Shown here piece by piece: positions 1 through 7,470 of a stretch of DNA of 64,000 nucleotides; positions within the stretch are counted from its first letter, which is position 1; every line of letters begins with the position of its first letter. Both the position numbers and the translations under genes were made by a program. This DNA comes from JAVVSR01 sp036654095. GTDB taxonomy: Bacteria; Bacillota; Clostridia; Christensenellales; CAG-917. The DNA is taken from assembly GCA_036654095.1 (NCBI GenBank), contig JAVVSR010000008.1, forward strand, positions 1-64,000, in the 5' to 3' direction. The notes beneath the pieces were generated by a model that saw only the letters and a list, made by a program, of their open reading frames with translations, searched no databases and had not been told where the DNA came from.

Positions 1-50
1 ATAAATGTGCTAAACTAGCACCTACGAAAGGGGAAATAAATGAGGTGGAG
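1..50 (+). repeat. Dispersed leader-like repeat, copy D (partial, cut by window start)
   Basis: The segment holds a GTGCTA/TAGCAC hairpin followed by an ACGAAAGGGG block and a GGTGGAG Shine-Dalgarno-like sequence. The same order (CTGTGCT, an A/C-rich hairpin, CGAAAGG, A-rich, GGAGG) recurs at 6204-6274 (minus), 6371-6463 and, more weakly, 6621-6690. The upstream half, which in the other copies starts with TTTTCCGTTGACT, lies outside the window. What the element does is unknown; it looks like the 5' leader of a tiny ORF. Confidence 0.45.
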
Positions 51-66
51 TAAAAGCATAAAGAAG

Positions 67-129
67 ATGTTTGAAACTTTTTTCTATAAATACCTAAAAA
101 ATATGCAGTCTATTAAATTATTCATATAA
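67..129 (+). CDS. Possible 20-residue peptide downstream of repeat copy D
   Basis: ATG at 67 follows a GGTGGAG motif at 44-50 and reads 20 codons, rich in Phe, Tyr and Lys, before TAA. An in-frame ATG at 40 (29 codons) has AAAGGGG just upstream and is the alternative start. Aligning this stretch with the leader at 6371-6470 places both short ORFs at the same position after the repeat, which favours the start at 67. There is no family recognition. It could simply be a chance ORF. Confidence 0.25.
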   Translation: MFETFFYKYLKNMQSIKLFI

Positions 130-180
130 AGAAAAAAAGTGTCCATAAAAATATGTCATAGTCTTGATACGAGCGGGGCT

Positions 181-197
181 CGCATTAAAAAAGCTTT
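181..197 (+). repeat. 17-bp direct repeat, first copy
   Basis: CGCATTAAAAAAGCTTT occurs here and again at 6387-6403 inside repeat copy B, in the same orientation. Just upstream is a CGAGC/GCTCG hairpin (170-182). The two copies bracket the lipoprotein and giant-protein genes. The sequence is A-rich, so chance identity is possible, but the shared flank of repeat-like sequence makes it worth noting. Confidence 0.35.
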
Positions 198-248
198 GTT
201 CTATGTTATAAGGCTAGTATAAAAAAACATATTCAGGAAAATTTATTA

Positions 249-277
249 TTGCATAAAAAATCTTACAATGATATAAT
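249..277 (+). promoter_or_regulatory. Sigma-A-type promoter for the lipoprotein gene at 360
   Basis: TTGCAT at 249-254 and TATAAT at 272-277 are separated by exactly 17 bases. The gene start lies about 80 bases downstream behind a TAGGAGG ribosome binding site. Confidence 0.6.
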
Positions 278-359
278 TAAAGTGTTTATTGTGAGTGTTT
301 TAAAATTAAAAAAACTAAGACACAGTAGCAAAAATAATACTTGATAATAGGAGGCAAAA

Positions 360-836
360 ATGAAAAAGAAAATAAGTTTGGTTGCAGTGATTTTAGTGTT
401 GATTTTATCATGCACTATGTTATTTTTATTTAGTGGCTGTACAAAAAAACCTAAACCGATATATGTTGAAATTTGGCTTATCAACCCGTTTACAGGAGAA
501 GAACTAGAAATAGCATCTGGTCATAGTTATACATATTTTGAATTCGAGATGAAAGGAGAAACGTTAATCCAAGCGAAATTTAAAAATAAAGCAACAGGGG
601 AATATTTAACAGAAGAAGAAATTGAGCCGGTAAAAGAGAGCATTCATTTTAGTGTAACATCAAGCAATCCCGGGGAAGATCCGTCGACGGTCGGTAATAA
701 ATATTGGCCCACGAAAGTCGGGGGTTATGGTGTTAGTGTATTTTTCGATAGTTTCATAGGCCGAGAGTACTACGATAAATTTATTCCAACTAGCGCAACA
801 TGGGATGTGAAAATCAAGAAAGTGGAAAAAATTTGA
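360..836 (+). CDS. Small exported lipoprotein, function unknown
   Basis: The 158-residue product starts MKKK, has one hydrophobic stretch at about residues 5-26, and then a lipobox ending FSGC, so Cys at about 27 is probably lipidated and the protein held on the outer face of the membrane. The mature part is short, beta-rich in appearance and carries Thr/Gly/Glu-rich segments. I recognise no family. A TAGGAGG ribosome binding site lies just before the ATG. The next gene starts 51 bases later in the same direction, so the two are probably co-transcribed and may form one surface assembly, with this lipoprotein as anchor or partner of the giant Gly-rich protein. That last step is inference. Confidence 0.8.
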   Translation: MKKKISLVAVILVLILSCTMLFLFSGCTKKPKPIYVEIWLINPFTGEELEIASGHSYTYFEFEMKGETLIQAKFKNKATGEYLTEEEIEPVKESIHFSVTSSNPGEDPSTVGNKYWPTKVGGYGVSVFFDSFIGREYYDKFIPTSATWDVKIKKVEKI

Positions 837-887
837 GTGCAAAAACATATTGACAACAAATAAAATTTTCACGAAGGGAGAATAAAA

Positions 888-3800
888 ATGAAAACCACAA
901 ATCTAAAAAATACCTTATACATTAGAATGTGTCTTGTAATTATAATTGTTTTAATAGGAATACTTGCAGTTTCTTCCAGTATCAATTTTGTCTATGCACA
1001 AAGTGATAAAAATACAACAAATTTAATTGAATTATGTAAAGATTATACATTAAATTTAGAGCATAATGGGCAAAGCGTTTTAGAGTACAAACATTATGTT
1101 GAAGAACGGTTTCATCCTAACATCAGTGTGGAAGATACGACACTTTGGGATGAACAAATATTAAGCTTTGTGCCGGAGCAATTGTTTAAAGAGAAAAAGG
1201 AAGAATTTACATACATAGGAAAAACTTATGGATTCTATTTTGATTACGACTTGATAAGCGATACATATTTTATTTTTTTAATCCAAAATACTTGGAATTT
1301 AAGCATGGCGGGACATTTAGCGAGAAAAATTGCACCGATTTATTACGAAAGATATTGTTATAACAGTAATACAGGAAAAGCGGCATTGATTTATCGGGAA
1401 GTGACTCCTGATGGGGTCGGGCTAATATACAAAAGAGAAAAATACTATGAACGATATTCTGATGTTAAAACGCTGTTTTTAAAAGACATTACTTTCACTG
1501 GTCATTTATTCAATGAAAACCACCCAAATATCGGTGAAGAAGGATATGACGCTCACAAAGATAACGGCGGTTACTTTATTGGAGGGAGTTATCAATTCAA
1601 TGGCGTAACGAAACAACATGGGAAAGGTGATTTTATTGCGGAAGTATTTAGAACCTGTATTGGTTATATACCAAATGGTGGAGAATTGATTGGGCTTGCC
1701 TTTGATGTTGGAGATCTTATCAATGCAGCTAAAGATTTTTCAGAAGATACAAAAAAAGACTTTCGTGACGAGATCACAAATTTAAATGAACATGATTTTA
1801 CAATGTTACACATTTTGAGCGAAGCACAAATTAAACATTATGGAAATCTTTTAAAAAATTACTTAGGAGAATTGAAAACGCCCAATAATGCAAACGGTTT
1901 ATTATTAAAAGATAACACGCATTTTTCGCAAAGTACATTCTATTATAATTTTGCTAATAATAAAGCACCTTGGGACACAAGTTTTAAAGGAAAAATTAAA
2001 TTTGATATCGTAGAAGAACGCGATGTGAATAGTATTGAAACAGAAATCATTCCTTATAAAACGGTCCAATCGTTGGATTCTACATACAATATAAGTTCCG
2101 AAGAAAAAATTTCTTTAACAGAAGGGGAACAAGAATTATACTCATTGAGCGGAAAGAAGCAGAACTTAGAGTTTATTGCGCCTCAAAACGGCGTCTACAC
2201 TTTCGAAACATTTGGAAATGTAAAAAATATTTTTTATGCCGATAGAGGAAATATTGCCGACAAATTAGATGGAAAGAATCAAACATTAAAAGTAAATTTG
2301 AAAAAAGGTGAGATATTCCAGTTTGCAACACAAAATTTGACGAACACGATAAGTCGAAATAACATTTATGTTGCGTTTGCTCCGACTGAAATTAAGATCG
2401 GAGAGCAGAAATCTGTGGACATAGCTCCAGGAGAGACAGAATATTTTGTTTTTCATTATGATGAATTAAATCCCTTTACATATTCGTTCGATTCAACCCG
2501 AAACGCTGAATTCGCAATTCATGAAGAAGTACCGCTTGCGTCGCCGCTATTTTTATTTTATGAGCAGAAAGCGGTCGGTTCATACTATAAAAATTATGCG
2601 ACTAAATATTACTTTTCAATTAAAAACGACAACGCGGACACATTGACGGCGAATTTGCAGTTATCTGCGAGCAAGCAGCTTTTACCTGGACAAGCCGAAA
2701 CAACGGATTTTATAGATAACTGTATATATAAAATCAATCCACAAGTGGGAAGTAGGGTCAATATTTCTGCGCATGCGATCAATTCGATAAACATACATCT
2801 GTACGACCAAAACATGGAAGAAGTTTATTTTTCCGATTCTGCTTTCACACACAACTTTGACTTCTTATTGAAGGAAAACGATATTTATTTTGTAAAAGTC
2901 GGGAATGCGGTTCTTGGAAAAAACAGCATTAGTTTAACATTAAATTACAACCCTGAGCAAGCTTTGTTTGGGAACCATACGATCACGAAACCAAACGGAT
3001 CTTACCTTTATCGTTTTCATGCGACAGCGAAAGCAAACTACCGCATTAGTGCAGATACCGCTCTGGTTAGTGTTTTTGGAAATGACGGACTCCAGATTCA
3101 GCCTTTCAACGGGACTTACTGTTTCAGTGGTAACAGCGACTATTATTTCAAATTAGAGGGTTCTACGACTGAAATTACTATAGGAATCGATTCCACGGAA
3201 AACGCTAACGGCAATTTATCAGCTAACGGTTTTGTGTTTGTACGCTTTATCCCGAATTTTAGTTATCATTACCGGTTTGAAACTTCGCTGTCGTATCAAA
3301 TTTATGATCACAATTTGATTTTGACGAGCAGCCACGATATGACGGAAGGAGAAACTTATTATGTTCGTTTGAACGGAGAAGTGAATCAAGAGTATTCTAT
3401 TATCATAGATTTGGATATGGCCATGTTATCTAGTTATACATATCAAAATGTCAGCGCAGGCTATTATACCTTCGATGTTTCTGCTACAGATGAGTTTAAG
3501 TTTTATGTCTACAGAACGAATGAATCTGTGATCGAACTGAAATATGGCAGTGATGTAAAGAATTTAAACCTTATTATTTCAGACGGTATGTCGAAATTGC
3601 TTGCGCCCGGAAAGTATTATGTAAAAGTTGAAGGTGCCGGTTTTGCAACATTGGTTATGGAAACCAAAAACCAAAGCGCGGCAGACAAAATTGATTTGAC
3701 CCTCGGACAAAGGATTGTAATCGATATTGTAACGGGCGACGATAGTACATTTGAGTTTACAAATGACAGAGGCGTGCAAACATTTCGGTTGACAAAAGAG

Positions 3801-5738
3801 ATCGTGAAAGCGGTCGATTGCATCATGCATGTGTTTCAAAAAGATTCCTCTTCCCGCGTTGATGTCATACCCGGAGGCATCGCAAATGATTATTGGGAAT
3901 TCGAATTGGGAAACGGGACATATGTGATTGCGATTTATTGTATTTCGAGTCCCGGCGTAAGTAATGTAGGTGTAGAACTTTTTATTCCGAACCGCTTGAA
4001 CGGAGTATATTTTAACAATTTTTCGGTAGATGTAGATATGGATAGTCCGTCGATAGAGTTAAGAATGGGAGTTGCATATACTTTGTCTTTAGATGATGCT
4101 AGCCACGCGTCGCATCAGATTGGCTATAGAATTACTGGCGATAAGTATGCGCAAAACAACCATATCCTGACCTTTAATGTAGAAGCGAATTCTTATAATG
4201 CTGTGATGATTTTGCAAGATGATGACAAGGAATACCAGATCAATCTAGTTCTTGTTTTTCCATATGTAGTCGTTGCAGTCTTTAATAATTATTACTTAGA
4301 AATGGAACTTAAACCCGTGATGAACGGAGAAATTTTGGTTGGCTATGAATATGTGGATGCGACTGTTTTTGCAGGAACACAAAATATTCTAAATTCTAAA
4401 TCGAAAAAAATTGATTTAGCGGGAGCTTTAATATTCAACCAAGGAAGCGTTATATTTAGCACAGTCAGAATACGCATCGACAATAAGTTGTTTTCATTGG
4501 ATACCAACAGAGTCAACTTTAATAATGAGTTGAGAAGTTTATTGGAGTTAAGTGGTAACGAAAGCCCCCGTCTATATGTTGATGCAAGCTCTGTATCGAA
4601 TAAAACAATCAATATTGGCGCAAATGTGCGGGCTTTGTTCTTAATGAGCAGCTCTGGTGTCACGCATAACATTAAATTCGTATTCTCTAATGTTAGTTCC
4701 TTCACATTATATACGAAAAACTTTAATGTCATATCAGACAAAAGCGGCGTTTTTTATGGATCGAATACTTCGCTTAAATGGTATAACGAGGGGAATAGTT
4801 CTTTCCAAAGTAACGGAGAATTCGTCATTCGTTTCTATAATTTGGAACTTACCCAAAACTACGGAAGTTCCAGTAATATTAGAATTCAAGGCACGAATGA
4901 AGGCAATTCTAATAAAGGAACCAACGGGATGTATCTTTATTCTTTAGATATACTAAATTATACTGGGGACTTAGCGGTTTTAGGCGGCAACGGCGGCAAC
5001 GGTAGTAACGGAACGGACGGTGCGGATGCGACAACTGGATCAAAAGGCGGAAGCGGTACGGATGGCTCTATCGGATATTATGGTGGTATTGGCTTGTTGG
5101 TGCATAGTAATTTTAATGTGAATTCTGCAAAAATAACTTGTAGGGGCGGAAACGGAGGCAACGGCGGTAACGGCGGTAACGGCGGCAAGGGAATTGACGG
5201 CGCAAGAGGGAAAGATTCTGCTAGTGGTGTTAGCGCTACCAACGGCGGCAACGGTAGCAACGGTGGAAACGGCGGCGATGCAGGAGCTGGCGGCAATGGT
5301 GGAAATGCTTTAGTTGTAGAGGGAATGAATTATGTAAGCGACTATAACAAAGTAATTTGTATTTCTGGAAGCAGCGGAAATGGCGGGAATGCCGGGAACG
5401 GAGGAAACGGCGGTCGGGGCGGAAACGGCGGAGACGATCATTGGTTCTGGAGTGATTTCGGCGATTGCCATTGTGGCGGAAGCGGCGGAGACGGAGGGCA
5501 TTCTGGTCGCGCTGGAAACGGAGGATATCAAGGTATGTCCGTAACAAATCTAATCGATAATTACGGAAGTTTAAGTAATCAGCATGGAAGTTATGGGACT
5601 GCAGGAATGGGAGGAGAGAAAGGCTCCGTAGGAAATGCCGGTGCTGCGGGTTCGCCAAACAAGTGTGAAAAAGGGCAACATCTTTCTGTAACACGAGGAT
5701 CGAATGGTATTGAGATGCACGATCTTGTTTACCCATAA
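888..5738 (+). CDS. Giant secreted protein with Gly/Asn-rich (GGNGGN) C-terminal region
   Basis: The 1616-residue product has an N-terminal signal peptide (hydrophobic residues about 14-34, followed by VYAQ) and no lipobox or LPXTG signal. The central 1300 residues are a run of beta-rich modules of roughly 90-120 residues that resemble bacterial pre-peptidase C-terminal (PPC-like) or jelly-roll folds, but similarity is only by feel. From about residue 1366 the sequence is interrupted by four blocks of GGN/GGx triplets (about 1366-1400, 1422-1440, 1452-1480, 1495-1560), alternating with hydrophobic segments such as GLLVHSNFNV and NALVVEGMNY that look like rungs of a beta-helix. Triplet Gly repeats of this type can form polyglycine-II bundles, as in PE_PGRS proteins. 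A cysteine pair sits in the last block (about 1528-1530). GAAGGGAG precedes the ATG. Likely role: surface adhesion or matrix; not demonstrable here. Confidence 0.8.
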   Translation: MKTTNLKNTLYIRMCLVIIIVLIGILAVSSSINFVYAQSDKNTTNLIELCKDYTLNLEHNGQSVLEYKHYVEERFHPNISVEDTTLWDEQILSFVPEQLFKEKKEEFTYIGKTYGFYFDYDLISDTYFIFLIQNTWNLSMAGHLARKIAPIYYERYCYNSNTGKAALIYREVTPDGVGLIYKREKYYERYSDVKTLFLKDITFTGHLFNENHPNIGEEGYDAHKDNGGYFIGGSYQFNGVTKQHGKGDFIAEVFRTCIGYIPNGGELIGLAFDVGDLINAAKDFSEDTKKDFRDEITNLNEHDFTMLHILSEAQIKHYGNLLKNYLGELKTPNNANGLLLKDNTHFSQSTFYYNFANNKAPWDTSFKGKIKFDIVEERDVNSIETEIIPYKTVQSLDSTYNISSEEKISLTEGEQELYSLSGKKQNLEFIAPQNGVYTFETFGNVKNIFYADRGNIADKLDGKNQTLKVNLKKGEIFQFATQNLTNTISRNNIYVAFAPTEIKIGEQKSVDIAPGETEYFVFHYDELNPFTYSFDSTRNAEFAIHEEVPLASPLFLFYEQKAVGSYYKNYATKYYFSIKNDNADTLTANLQLSASKQLLPGQAETTDFIDNCIYKINPQVGSRVNISAHAINSINIHLYDQNMEEVYFSDSAFTHNFDFLLKENDIYFVKVGNAVLGKNSISLTLNYNPEQALFGNHTITKPNGSYLYRFHATAKANYRISADTALVSVFGNDGLQIQPFNGTYCFSGNSDYYFKLEGSTTEITIGIDSTENANGNLSANGFVFVRFIPNFSYHYRFETSLSYQIYDHNLILTSSHDMTEGETYYVRLNGEVNQEYSIIIDLDMAMLSSYTYQNVSAGYYTFDVSATDEFKFYVYRTNESVIELKYGSDVKNLNLIISDGMSKLLAPGKYYVKVEGAGFATLVMETKNQSAADKIDLTLGQRIVIDIVTGDDSTFEFTNDRGVQTFRLTKEIVKAVDCIMHVFQKDSSSRVDVIPGGIANDYWEFELGNGTYVIAIYCISSPGVSNVGVELFIPNRLNGVYFNNFSVDVDMDSPSIELRMGVAYTLSLDDASHASHQIGYRITGDKYAQNNHILTFNVEANSYNAVMILQDDDKEYQINLVLVFPYVVVAVFNNYYLEMELKPVMNGEILVGYEYVDATVFAGTQNILNSKSKKIDLAGALIFNQGSVIFSTVRIRIDNKLFSLDTNRVNFNNELRSLLELSGNESPRLYVDASSVSNKTINIGANVRALFLMSSSGVTHNIKFVFSNVSSFTLYTKNFNVISDKSGVFYGSNTSLKWYNEGNSSFQSNGEFVIRFYNLELTQNYGSSSNIRIQGTNEGNSNKGTNGMYLYSLDILNYTGDLAVLGGNGGNGSNGTDGADATTGSKGGSGTDGSIGYYGGIGLLVHSNFNVNSAKITCRGGNGGNGGNGGNGGKGIDGARGKDSASGVSATNGGNGSNGGNGGDAGAGGNGGNALVVEGMNYVSDYNKVICISGSSGNGGNAGNGGNGGRGGNGGDDHWFWSDFGDCHCGGSGGDGGHSGRAGNGGYQGMSVTNLIDNYGSLSNQHGSYGTAGMGGEKGSVGNAGAAGSPNKCEKGQHLSVTRGSNGIEMHDLVYP

Positions 5739-5760
5739 GCGAATTGATTCAATTTTGATA

Positions 5761-5792
5761 AAGAACCCGATCGAAAGATCGAGTTCTTTTTA
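5761..5792 (+). terminator. Intrinsic terminator after the giant-protein gene
   Basis: A 13-bp stem with one mismatch (AAAGAACCCGATC / GATCGAGTTCTTT) closes on a GAAA tetraloop and runs into T residues, 22 bases after the stop codon. Confidence 0.8.
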
Positions 5793-5904
5793 AAATTATA
5801 TTGATACAAGCGAAAAAGAACTGAAATTAAAATAATCGTAAATTATGAAAGAATAAAAAAGAGTTTATCAAGCTTCTATGATTCAGTTAAAAAGGGAGAG
5901 TGGT

Positions 5905-6114
5905 ATGAAAAAAAGTGACTATCATTATTTCGATATCAAAGAAGGAATCTTTGGCAGGAAAGACAAAAACTATGGAACAGTTAAGTACCTTGGAAGCAGG
6001 TTGCTTCCTTTATCAAATAATACGATATCTCGTTGCTGCAGATTCTATGGGAACACTCTTGCGCTAATTAATAACAAAGGCAATAGAGTCTTGATTGAAC
6101 CTGATACAGAATGA
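5905..6114 (+). CDS. Small hypothetical protein (69 residues)
   Basis: The ATG at 5905 follows GGGAGAG at 5894-5900, which is why I prefer it to the in-frame ATG at 5878. The product is basic (MKKSDYHYFDIKEG...), has no signal peptide or membrane segment, and ends NRVLIEPDTE. A short SH3-like beta barrel would be compatible with the pattern of hydrophobic residues, but no family is recognised. It sits alone between the giant-protein terminator and the dispersed repeats, within the putative integrated region. Confidence 0.55.
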   Translation: MKKSDYHYFDIKEGIFGRKDKNYGTVKYLGSRLLPLSNNTISRCCRFYGNTLALINNKGNRVLIEPDTE

Positions 6115-6203
6115 AAAGCAAACCGCAGGAAAGAAATACGCGATTGTTCAGTAATGTGAAATAGCTTTTATTCTGAGATTATTTCAATTTTATTTCAGCA
6201 ATA

Positions 6204-6274
6204 GCCTCTCCAAACTTTTTCCCTTTCGTTGGTGCTTATCGTAGCACAGAACTTGCGTTAGTCAACGGAAAAAA
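6204..6274 (-). repeat. Dispersed leader-like repeat, copy A (minus orientation)
   Basis: Read on the minus strand it runs TTTTTTCCGTTGACT, then CTGTGCTACGATAAGCACC (a GTGCT/AGCAC hairpin), then AACGAAAGGGAAAAA and GGAGAGG. No start codon follows within reach, so this copy seems to have lost its reading frame. It faces away from copies B and C. Confidence 0.5.
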
Positions 6275-6370
6275 CAATCGCTTAAAACTGAATATATTTA
6301 ACTCTATGATCAGGCAAATTGCTCGGTCCTTTTTATGCCAATTTTTTAAACAACAATGCAATTCTTTTTT

Positions 6371-6463
6371 CTTTTCCGTTGACTTACGCATTAAAAAAGC
6401 TTTATCCGAAATAGTCCTGTGCTTCGATGCCCCTGCCGAAAGGCAAAATAAATATTCGGAGGT
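6371..6463 (+). repeat. Dispersed leader-like repeat, copy B
   Basis: CTTTTCCGTTGACTTACGC is followed by a 25-base insertion relative to copy A (which contains the 17-mer also found at 181-197), then CCTGTGCTTCGATG, a TGCC-GAAA-GGCA tetraloop hairpin, an A-rich spacer and a strong CGGAGGT ribosome binding site leading into a 23-codon ORF. Confidence 0.5.
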
Positions 6464-6470
6464 AAAGAAA

Positions 6471-6542
6471 ATGGAAAACGAAGTTTCCAAATCAAATGAA
6501 TTTAGGAAGAAATATTGCATATGTATAAGACAACAATTTTAA
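6471..6542 (+). CDS. Possible 23-residue peptide behind repeat copy B
   Basis: ATG at 6471 sits seven bases after a strong GGAGGT and reads 23 codons (MENEVSKSNEFRKKYCICIR...). The ribosome binding site and its position after the repeat are the only support. The peptide is basic with two cysteines spaced CIC. An upstream in-frame extension to 6306 exists but would translate through the repeat and has no ribosome binding site. Expression is not shown. Confidence 0.3.
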   Translation: MENEVSKSNEFRKKYCICIRQQF

Positions 6543-6553
6543 AGCACAACAAA

Positions 6554-6587
6554 AAAGCCCAACCAGTTAACCAACCGATTGGGCTTT
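6554..6587 (+). terminator. Hairpin, probable terminator
   Basis: AAAGCCCAA and TTGGGCTTT pair perfectly around a 16-base loop, just after the 23-codon ORF. The T run is only three bases, so termination may be weak or bidirectional. Confidence 0.45.
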
Positions 6588-6620
6588 ACAAATTCTAAAT
6601 TCATTAAGTTTTCAGCAACA

Positions 6621-6690
6621 GTTTTTCCCGTTGACTTATGCTTTTATCTGTGCTACAACGGCCACAACGAAACGGCAAAAATTTTAGGCA
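6621..6690 (+). repeat. Dispersed leader-like repeat, copy C
   Basis: GTTTTTCCCGTTGACTTATGC, CTGTGCTAC, a degenerate GGCCAC block, then ACGAAACGGCAAAAATTT. It matches copy A closely in its first half. It lies directly upstream of the integrase-like ORF, so the repeat may act as its leader. Confidence 0.5.
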
Positions 6691-6705
6691 AACTGTCTGC
6701 TCGTC

Positions 6706-7122
6706 ATGCAGCTTTACTTTTTGATTGAAAAAGATTATACTATATATATGAATGTTGTAGATGAAAAAGTTTTTTTTGATAAAGTTTTTAATGCTGGTTT
6801 GATTGGTTCTCAAGGACATCAACTTTTATCTGAATTTACAGGAGAACTGGGTGCTATTAGAGGTGGCACCTATTATAGTGCATTTGTTAAACTTGCTGTC
6901 TTTGTTGATTTAAGATACAACATCGCAAGAGTAAAGCAGATTACAGTTAATCACGTTTACGAGCTTCTGGAATTTCTTAAATCAATTGGTTTCAAATCAT
7001 CTACAATTAAAAGCTATATAACAGCGGTTAGACAGGTTTATTTAGAAAATATTGACCTTTTTAGCAATAACTTTATAATTCCATCAGTCGCAGGCTGGTC
7101 AAAATGGGAAAGTGATAATTGA
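6706..7122 (+). CDS. Solitary integrase core-binding (SAM-like) domain, probably a truncated tyrosine recombinase
   Basis: The 138-residue product resembles the N-terminal DNA-binding domain of phage-type tyrosine recombinases: helices at about residues 45-65 (GTYYSAFVKLAVFVDL), then a helix-turn-helix-like stretch with LLEFLKSIGFKSSTIKSYIT at about 91-110 and AVRQVYLEN. The catalytic domain with its R...HxxR...Y residues is absent; the frame stops and is followed by a terminator and tRNA-Ser. No canonical ribosome binding site precedes either ATG 6706 or ATG 6748. The likeliest reading is a decayed integrase left at the tRNA attachment site. A stand-alone regulator made of this domain only is the alternative. 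Confidence 0.55.
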   Translation: MQLYFLIEKDYTIYMNVVDEKVFFDKVFNAGLIGSQGHQLLSEFTGELGAIRGGTYYSAFVKLAVFVDLRYNIARVKQITVNHVYELLEFLKSIGFKSSTIKSYITAVRQVYLENIDLFSNNFIIPSVAGWSKWESDN

Positions 7123-7169
7123 GTTATTTCAACTTGACAGATATTCCAAAATAATCTCTTGTAAAAAAC

Positions 7170-7201
7170 AAAACGAACTCTGAATTTTCAGGGTTCGTTT
7201 T
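7170..7201. terminator. Bidirectional intrinsic terminator
   Basis: A 14-bp stem with one G-T pair (AAAACGAACTCTGA / TCAGGGTTCGTTTT) closes on a four-base loop. Both sides are A/T-rich, so it can end the integrase-like gene on the plus strand and the tRNA-Ser transcript on the minus strand. Confidence 0.8.
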
Positions 7202-7210
7202 ATTTGCTTC

Positions 7211-7301
7211 TGGCGGAGAGATAGGGATTTGAACCCTAGGTCAATTATTAGTCGACGCACGATTTCGAATCGTGTGCATTCAGCCGCTCTGCCATCTCTC
7301 C
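7211..7301 (-). tRNA. tRNA-Ser (anticodon CGA)
   Basis: On the minus strand a 91-base class II tRNA folds fully: acceptor GGAGAGA/TCTCTCC, D arm with GCA/TGC, anticodon stem CACGA/TCGTG around loop TTCGAAA giving anticodon CGA (reads UCG), a long variable arm typical of tRNA-Ser, T arm TAGGG-TTCAAAT-CCCTA, discriminator G and an encoded CCA. Its 3' end points at the integrase-like fragment, the usual arrangement when an element has integrated into a tRNA gene. Confidence 0.95.
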
Positions 7302-7426
7302 ACATCAACAGGGACATGCGTGACTTCCTTTTGTTTACACATTATTTTCGCTTACGATAGTTTATAATACTATATTAATCAAATTTTTGCAAGTATATAG
7401 TATAACTTTTTTACGGCTGTTGCAAT

Positions 7427-7454
7427 TTGACTTAGTAAGTGATAAAATTAAGAT
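7427..7454 (+). promoter_or_regulatory. Promoter for the EFR1-type gene
   Basis: TTGACT at 7427-7432 and TAAGAT at 7449-7454 are 16 bases apart. The gene starts at 7471 behind TAGGAGG. Confidence 0.5.
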
Positions 7455-7470
7455 AATATAGGAGGTTAAA

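Noticed and set aside
5236..5736. 166-residue Arg/His-rich frame on the minus strand
   Set aside because: It mirrors the GGN repeats of the giant protein; composition is an artefact of the repeat codons.
888..5738. LPXTG cell-wall anchor on the giant protein
   Set aside because: The C-terminus ends in IEMHDLVYP without sorting motif, membrane helix or basic tail.
6306..6470. Upstream extension of the 23-codon ORF
   Set aside because: It would translate repeat copy B and has no ribosome binding site; the strong GGAGGT serves ATG 6471.
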